Source: Cylindrodendrum hubeiense
Lineage: Eukaryota > Ascomycota > Sordariomycetes > Hypocreales > Nectriaceae
Reading direction: 5' to 3'
NCBI GenBank assembly: GCA_014621425.1
Contig: JAANBB010000364.1
Span: forward strand, 1 to 41,352
DNA length: 41,352 nt
Position numbers and translations under genes: made by a program. The notes beneath the pieces were generated by a model, which worked only from the letters and a program-made list of their open reading frames with translations, was not told the DNA's origin and did not search any database. Positions 35,056 to 41,352 of this stretch are shown here, piece after piece (position 1 is the first letter of the stretch; the number at the start of each line of letters is the position of its first letter).

Positions 35056-37161
35056 CTACAGCTTCAGCGCCGTCTCCACACCCCGCAGAATGCTCACCAC
35101 CCCCAGCGCCCCCGGATCCGGGATGCCACCCTCCTCGTCGAAGCGGTCCTGTCCGACGTAGCTCGCCCGCCCCAGTGCCGCCGCCATCTGCCGCGTGCCT
35201 TCGGCGCCGGTGCGGGCGTCGGCGATGGCGCTCTCCAGCGGCGTGCTCGACTCCCCAAAGGCGCTCACGAAGGGGATCAGCGCGTCCATCAGCGTGCGGT
35301 GCCCGATGCGCGCGGGCGTGTAGCGGCACAGCTCGTCCAGGCCGCCCTGCAGCGCGGTGCGGATCAGCGCCGACGCGCCGGCGTGGTCCGGCGACGAGGC
35401 CAGGTCTGTCATGCGATTGGCGACGGCGTTGAGGAAGATGGCGTAGATGGCCCCCGACGTGCCGCCCATGCTTCGCTCGGCCGTCATGGCAGTTCGTCGG
35501 AAGATCTGCCCAATGTCGAGCGTGTCCGCATCGTCCTTCTGGAATTCCTTTACGAGCCCTGGTCACACGGGTCAGCTGGTGTTGCATTCATGCACTGTTC
35601 GGCCCGGGGGGCAGGTGAAAGCGCCTTACCATTGACGCCGTTGAGTAGTGTCTCTCCACAGTCGCCGTCGCCCGCAAGCGTGTCGTATTCTGTAATTTTC
35701 GGCTCGTCCTCAGCCGTCGTCTTTGCGACTGACTCGATGATGGCCCTGACCAGCGCCGTCGGAACTATAGATCCGATCAGTAAGGGTCTGCCTTGTAGTT
35801 TGCGTCAATGGAAGCGAAGGTGTATCTTACCCGTGACTCCAGTCTCCCGGTTATTTGGTTCCTCGGCGACAACAGTCGTCTCTCGGTTCGACACCGACTC
35901 CGCATCCATTGCCCAGCCGTGGATGGATCGGGGCCACGCGGGTGCAGTTGTGGGGGCGTCGAGCAGGTCCGCCAATTCGTCATCGAGCTGCAGCAGCGTT
36001 GCGGAGAATCCAGGACCGTCCAGCGACGTGACGAATGTCCCAACCAAGCTGCGGTCGATGTGGATGTCGCGCGCCACCAGCTGGCTCACGACCTCGTCCG
36101 CAATGACACCCAGCTCCAGCACGCTCAGCCCGCCGAGGTTGTTCACCATCAGCGCCACGCGCTGGCTGCTCTGGGGCTGCCACATGTTGGCCTTGGGCGT
36201 GAACATCATGTCCAGCGCCTTCTGCACCGTCGTCTCCAGGGTCGGCACCGCCTCGCGCTTGACGCCGGGCTCGTTGTGGATGCCCATGCCGTACTCGAGC
36301 TGGTCGCTGGGGAGCGCCTCCTGGTGCGCCCGGCCGGGGACGCTGCATCGGTCGAGGCTCGCGGCGACGGTGGCCATCTGCGACGCCGCCTTCTTCGCGA
36401 CGGAGGTGACTTCGGTAAGGTTGGCCCTGGGAGCAGCTCATGTTAGCAGGCATATCCTAATCATTGTTCTTGGAGAGTATCATGTTACCCCTTGGCTGCC
36501 TTTGCGCCGGCAATCTTGTGCACAAACACAACACCGGCAAGGCCTCGCTGTCCAACTAATGAGTTGCCCTCCACTGAGACGTCGTCACCAACGATGACCA
36601 TGTTGACATTCTGTCCATCAGCCTTAGCCTTCTCAGCCGCCAATCCGAAGTTGAGCTTGTCGCCGGTGTAGTTCTTCACAATCATCAAGGTTCTGTCTAC
36701 AGTTAGTTCCCAAACCTTGCACACAATTGCACTCATCTGCATACCCCTTAGACGACTTGATAGTCTTCAATCCTGTTAGGATCTGCGAAGCCGACGGCGA
36801 CGCAAAGATCTCGCCCGCAACTACGGCGTCGAGGGCGCCTTCACCCAAGTATCCGGCGTGTGCGGGCTCGTGGCCGGAGCCTCCGCCGGACAGCAGCGCA
36901 ACCTTGTCAGCATCTTTTGAGGCGCGTCGGCGATAGAGGACTTTTCAGCGACTAAGTCAGCCCATGTTTGACATTGAGTATTTCAGCTGTGCTCACTCTT
37001 CTCGGACGCGATGAGACTCAATGATGGGTCGTTGAGTATACAACTCCGCAGGGTCCGCTGGACGGGGTTCTCGACCCCACTGATGAAGCTCTTCCCTGGT
37101 TCTCGTTTTAGCCGATGCCGATCATCCCAGAATCGCACGATGCGCGCCTACCTAGAGTCAT
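35056..37161 (-). CDS. Dihydroxyacetone kinase (ATP-dependent, DhaK-DhaL)
   Basis: Phosphorylates dihydroxyacetone (and glyceraldehyde) with ATP to feed glycolysis. About 580 aa from seven exons: 37161-37152, 37095-36997, 36940-36745, 36692-36489, 36426-35831, 35764-35630 and 35558-35056. The N-terminal DhaK domain has [20 protein letters not shown] and the substrate-binding GMGIHNEPG with His220, the residue that forms the covalent hemiaminal with dihydroxyacetone in this family. The C-terminal DhaL domain has [10 protein letters not shown] (D401, D403) for Mg-ATP and [13 protein letters not shown]. The length equals that of single-chain fungal and Citrobacter-type enzymes. The first exon is only 10 nt (MTL plus one base) and its join, giving MTLGKSFISG, is the least certain part of the model. 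The gene is divergent from the sugar transporter at 38384 and upstream of the Zn2Cys6 regulator, hinting at a carbon-use module. Confidence 0.92.
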
Positions 37162-38383
37162 GGTTGGTGTACTTGTGTGTTTGGTTGGAGCGAGGGCTTC
37201 ACAGATCACAACCAATTCGTAAAATCACAGAGTTCTCGGGGGCATCACATCTCAACCACTTAATATTGCGGCATCCTCAACACCTTATGCCTCGCCGCGG
37301 GCGTTCCCACATGCCCTTTTCGACATTCGACGGGGCTGGCGTTTTCGAGCGCGTGGTTTGGCCTTCCATTCCGCGGCCCCGCGGGACAGCCAGGAACCAC
37401 GCCCCCCGTCGGCGTGGAGAGCCACCCCTCTTTGGGGTAAATTGGCCGGCTGTCGGGGTTGCTCAATCCGGTCGTAGTTTGTATCTCAATGGGCATCTCG
37501 AAGCGAATTTCGGCTGCACATTCCAGGTCGCCGACGGCGCATGCAACTGCCTGATCGACAGCCCAGTTCCTGCAATGCGACCCTCCGCGACGAGGGAGGG
37601 CGGGCTCCACCAGACTAGTACTGGCTCTGGTATCGACGTCAAGAGAACTGTTAGTGCCCGTATGTTTCAGAGAGCTTGACACAGACTGTTGGCCGAGTCA
37701 TTCACTGTGTGCTGCAAACCTGGTCCGAGAAAAGAGAGCATCATTGTGTTGTGTCGCCGCTCAAAGTGGATTATCGCCGCATGCCTCTGGAGTAGCAGCC
37801 CACTTACGAACCCCGGGCTGGCTGCGGGTTTAACCAGCATAATGGCAAGTCGCACGCGGCCATCGCGGCGATAGGGCATTTGATGATTTGATCGTCTAGA
37901 CGGAATCCTGCTGCCTGCCCACTAATGTCGCAGTTCCAATCCCCAAAAGGTCCAATGCCCCATCTGCACCCGACTCTCGGTCCACCTCGTCTCGCGGCCT
38001 CCGCTTGGGGATGCCCTCACGGCGCCCGAAATCGTAATTGATCGTCAAAGTGTCTCCATCACGGACCATCGCGGGCGAATGGCCCTGGCACAACCCCAGA
38101 AAATTCCCTCTCTAGTTGCGTGATGTAGTCCCGCCGTCGCGGGTCCGCCCACGGGGCTCCTTCCTCCGGGGAACCAGGTTTGCGGGTGCCCCAGTTTCTT
38201 CCACCACGAGGAAATCCAAACTCTGTTTTGGGTGTCTCTGGGGAGCTGGGGAAACTTCAGCCAGAGTGGAGCCGCATAGTATATGAACATGGCATGTCCC
38301 CCACGAATACCACCAATTCTCCAGACAATCTCAGGCTTCCAGGGAGCACATTATTTTCCCGCTCCCATTTGTTGATCAGCATT
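37162..38383. other. Divergent promoter region (kinase / sugar transporter)
   Basis: A 1.2-kb region between head-to-head genes. Open frames within it have no family resemblance. Its right end carries CreA-type GGRG words (listed separately) and a TATATGA at about 38280, 104 bp before the transporter start. Confidence 0.5.
38238..38304. promoter_or_regulatory. Possible CreA-type carbon-repression sites
   Basis: Two CTGGGG words 8 bp apart on the + strand (38238-38243, 38246-38251) and one GTGGGG on the - strand (38299-38304) match the CreA consensus SYGGRG, 80-146 bp upstream of the sugar transporter ATG. The six-base degenerate consensus occurs often by chance, so this is suggestive only. 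Confidence 0.3.
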
Positions 38384-40103
38384 ATGACTTTTCTCGTTGG
38401 AAAGCCCCTTGACTGGGCAATCACTGCCACAGCCGGCTCCGGCTTCCTCCTGTTCGGCTACGATCAGGGTGTCATGTCAGGCCTGCTGACCGGCGATGCC
38501 TTCACCAGAATGTTCCCCGAGATCGACACCAACAAAGACGGTAGCTCCTCTTTGCAGGGTACCGTCGTGGCCATTTACGAGATCGGCTGTTTCTTCGGTG
38601 CTATTTTCTGTCTGATGTGGGGCGAGGCTCTCGGTCGTCGAAAGTGTATCATGCTTGGCTGTATTATTTTGAGCATTGGTGCCGCCCTGCAAGCCTCTGC
38701 ATATGGAATTCCCCAGATGATAGTCGGCCGTATTGTCGCTGGTTTAGGAAACGGCATGAACACTAGTACTATCCGTAAGTTCTCATCCTAGTCCTACGTC
38801 ATCGCGCCAAAGGATCGCTAACACGACCAAAGCTGTATGGCACTCCGAGTTGATGAACGCCCACGACCGCGGCCGCGGTCTAGCTATCGAACTGGCCATT
38901 AATATATTCGGTGTCATGCTGGCCTACTGGACTGATTACGGCATGTCATTTGTACTCAACGAGTCCCAATTTCGCTTCCCTTTGGCGCTGCAGATCTTAT
39001 TTGCATTGGTTACCCTCGCCGGTATCCTCGCCCTCCCCGAGTCCCCTCGATGGCTCGTCGCTCATGACCGCCATGATGAGGCACGCGAAATCCTATGGGC
39101 TGTCAACAAGAATGCCAAGCAGATTACCAAGGACGATGCTGGTATTAGCCGCAACCTGGCGGAGATTCAGCATGCCATCCGGGAGGAGCGCGAGGCCGCT
39201 CAGACCAGCAGCTTCAAAGCCATGTTCAAGAACGGTGACCAGAAGTTCCTCTACCGAACTCTGCTCGGAATTGGTGGACAGTTTATGCAGCAGCTCTCAG
39301 GAATCAACCTGATCACTTACGTACGTTCCCTATTTTCCCTAGCATTTTGCTGATTTTGGTGGTTCTAACAATTTGGTCTTTAGTACGCCCCCGTTATTTT
39401 CCAGAAGTCAGTCGGCATGTCGCAGCGCATGTCACTCCTCCTGGCTGGATTCAACGGGATTGCCTACTTCTTCTCGTCTCTTATTCCTATCTGGATCATT
39501 GATCGCCTCGGCCGTAGGAAGCTGATGCTGTTCGCCGCTGCAGGCCAGTGTGCTTGCATGGCCATCCTCGCGGGCACCGTCTCCGATGGAAGCACCCAAG
39601 CCGGTATTTTCGCCATTGTAATGCTCTTCCTATTTAATTTCTTCTTTGCTGTCGGTCTTTTGGCTATTCCCTGGCTTTGTAAGTCGCCCCGTTGTGCTCC
39701 ATCTAGGTCGTGTCTAACATCCAACCCAGTGCCCGCTGAGTACGCGCCTCTCGCCATCCGAACTCGTGCTGCAGCTCTTGCAACGGCCTCTAATTGGATT
39801 TTTACATTCCTCGTCGTTGAGATAACTCCTGTGTCGATCAATTCTATCGGCTGGAAGACCTACGTATACTTCGGCGTCTTCAACTTCTGCTTCATTCCCA
39901 TGATCTACTTCCTTTACCCCGAGACCCGCTTCCTGTCACTGGAGCAAATCGATAAACTTTTTACCGGCGATAAGGTTAAGCTCCACTGGGATAACAGTAT
40001 GGGCGTCCCTGGAGATGCTCCTGCTAAGGGGTTAGATGTCGAGACTGCTGGTGTGGAGCATGAGGAGAAGACGCTGAGTGAGCACAAGTCTGAGTCTCAG
40101 TAG
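38384..40103 (+). CDS. MFS sugar transporter
   Basis: Hexose-type sugar porter of about 515 aa in the plasma membrane. Exons 38384-38774, 38833-39320, 39384-39678 and 39730-40103 join in phase with canonical donors (GTAAGT, GTACGT, GTAAGT). Motifs: GFLLFGYDQGVMSGLLTG (helix 1), EALGRRK (loop 2-3), IVAGLGNGMNTSTIPVW (helix 4), LPESPRWL (199-205), FMQQLSGINLITYYAPVIF (helix 7, across intron 2), DRLGRRKLM, and PETRFLSLEQID at the C-terminal end of the last helix. The length is typical. Intron 3 is 51 nt without a stop, so an unspliced frame stays open, but it would insert residues into the conserved PWLLPAEY stretch. Divergent from dihydroxyacetone kinase. Confidence 0.93.
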
Positions 40104-40963
40104 GCGAGCTACAGTATCACCGGAGAAGAAAGAGCATTTTGATGCGCTATGGAAAGGAGATATAATGTTGAAAGGATACCCGTTAATTCGGTGATAACAC
40201 GATCAGAGCGACCAGGCTACGTTCGAAAGACAGTAAGGAAACGTAAGGATCGTGAGTAGGAGAATCGAACACAGATTGCCTCTTGATATAATTTAAGGGA
40301 GAAGGTATAGTTATTTCGCGTAATTTATAAAGAGCATTGGTATTCGCACACAAATACAAAGCTTAGCCCCTAAGTCCTAACTGAATCATTATCACTTATA
40401 CCCTTAACCTAAAACCAAACTTCTATGATTAGCCCTAATAAATAACCAAAATATAAGACAGTATTAGGATAAATAAATACTAATAATAAGACTTACTAGG
40501 CTTCTCCTGGTGAGATGTTATATTAGGTATATTGCTAATGGTTCTCGGAAAAGCTTTATACGGATGTGTGTAAATAGCAATCTGAAAGTGTGCAAATACT
40601 AATACTCTTTACAAAGTGGGAATTGAATAACAGAACAAGGAGTGAGCACGGAAGCGGTCTATGTGGGAATGATTGATAATGTGTGGGAGATTGTGCACTA
40701 GCCAATTTGTCCTCCTTCCCAGCGAAAGCCTCCAGCGAAAGCCGAAAGGAAAACCCGTAGACTGCCTGATTCAATAAAGCATTTTCAGAACTTCGCGCTA
40801 ATGCCAGCCGTTTCTCGGAATTTCGAACGCAATACACAAACGAGAATAAATTTTCTGTGCCCACTACAACACAGATGGAAAAGGCAAGAGGTGTTGTATG
40901 CGATGACCGAATCTCAATAGCCTGTCTTGGTTTTCCGTTTCCATCTGAAGAGTCCAGCCTGTA
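40104..40963. other. AT-rich intergenic region
   Basis: An 860-bp spacer. The part 40300-40560 is AT-rich with many CTAA/TTAG words and shares an 18-bp word (one mismatch) with 22603-22620, like decayed repetitive DNA. No gene is supported. Confidence 0.5.
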
Positions 40964-41352
40964 TTACTGAAGAGGTCTAGCCGTGGCTTCATGACCATTC
41001 CACGGGGTCTCATAGCGTGGTATATAGCCATAGCTACGACTATTATTAGCATCGGCTCCCTTCTCAATAAGAAGCCTAGCTATAGCTTCATAGCCCTTCT
41101 CTGAGGCTCGATAGAGTGGTGTGCAGCCGCAGCGATCACTCGTTTTAACATCAGCTCCCTTCTCAATAAGAAGCCTAGCTAGAGCTTCATGACCGTCCCA
41201 CGAGGCCTGATATAGTGGTGTGCGGCCTTGTCTATCACTTGCATTAACATCGGCTCCCTTCTCAATAAGAAGTCTAGCCATAGCTTCATGGCCCATCCCT
41301 GAGGCCTGATTGAGTGGTGTGCGGCCGTAGCTACCACTCGTATTAACATCAG
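40964..41352 (-). CDS. Ankyrin-repeat protein, 3' end (partial)
   Basis: The gene enters from beyond the right edge, so the start is not in the window. At least three 33-residue ankyrin repeats are visible with the pattern (M/L)ARLLIEKGADVN-x-SDR-x-GRTPLYQAS-x-x-GHE, then a degenerate last unit ending HEATARPLQ and a stop. At DNA level the unit is 99 bp, and the block ggctcccttctcaataagaa recurs at about 41054, 41153 and 41252 with little change. Ankyrin repeats mediate protein contacts; what lies N-terminal (for example a NACHT or other effector domain) is unknown. Confidence 0.85.
   Translation of the reverse strand, partial: DVNTSGSYGRTPLNQASGMGHEAMARLLIEKGADVNASDRQGRTPLYQASWDGHEALARLLIEKGADVKTSDRCGCTPLYRASEKGYEAIARLLIEKGADANNSRSYGYIPRYETPWNGHEATARPLQ
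41052..41352. repeat. 99-bp tandem repeats (ankyrin-coding)
   Basis: Near-identical 99-bp units with constant phase, each coding one ankyrin repeat. The high DNA identity, including third codon positions, points to recent amplification or gene conversion. Confidence 0.8.

Noticed and set aside
37011..37679. 222-codon + strand open frame across the kinase promoter
   Set aside because: Its left end is antisense to the kinase exons and the rest has no protein-family signal.

Overview
The window is nuclear DNA from a filamentous ascomycete (Pezizomycotina; a Sordariomycete or Hypocrealean-type genome is my best guess, not proven). The reasons are many short introns of about 45-170 nt with GTAAGT-like donors, CTAAC branch points and CAG/TAG ends, CT-rich leaders, a Zn2Cys6/Fungal_trans_2 regulator, an HSPA12-like Hsp70, a fungal Trk potassium transporter and a fungal AAA ATPase with a large N-terminal domain. 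Genes lie on both strands with no operon logic. I rebuilt multi-exon genes by hand from splice signals, reading-frame phase and family motifs.

Layout: 1-2182 non-coding with a pyrimidine-rich leader; 2183-4274 (+) MFS transporter; 4695-7325 (-) Trk K+ transporter, 10 exons; 8566-10821 (+) AT-hook chromatin protein; 11282-13534 (-) AAA ATPase; 14944-15070 (+) tRNA-Phe(GAA) carrying an unusual 54-nt insertion; 15249-16959 (-) sugar-porter-family MFS; 17813-19633 (+) sulfatase, divergent from the previous gene; 20527-22050 (+) protein with RRM-like domains; 23417-24426 (+) unknown three-exon gene; 24540-26697 (-) Hsp70-like ATPase, 8 exons; 26698-28797 gene-poor with diverged repeats; 28798-30259 (+) unknown gene; 31375-31836 (-) small unknown gene; 32423-34497 (-) Zn2Cys6 regulator with an apparent frameshift; 35056-37161 (-) dihydroxyacetone kinase, 7 exons; 38384-40103 (+) sugar transporter; 40964-41352 (-) 3' end of an ankyrin-repeat gene that continues beyond the window.

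Possible functional groups: (i) the sulfatase and the divergent sugar-porter MFS may release and import a desulfated compound; (ii) regulator, dihydroxyacetone kinase and sugar transporter at 32.4-40.1 kb look like a small carbon-uptake and triose-phosphorylation module whose regulator may be damaged. The rest is mostly housekeeping or uncharacterised.

The most unusual observation is the tRNA-Phe gene. Its D-loop is interrupted by 54 nt with the hallmarks of a fungal spliceosomal intron (GTAAGT start, TCTAAC branch-like site, CTACAG end). Exact removal leaves a 73-nt tRNA with intact A and B boxes and the expected arms. This is not the normal tRNA intron position (37/38).
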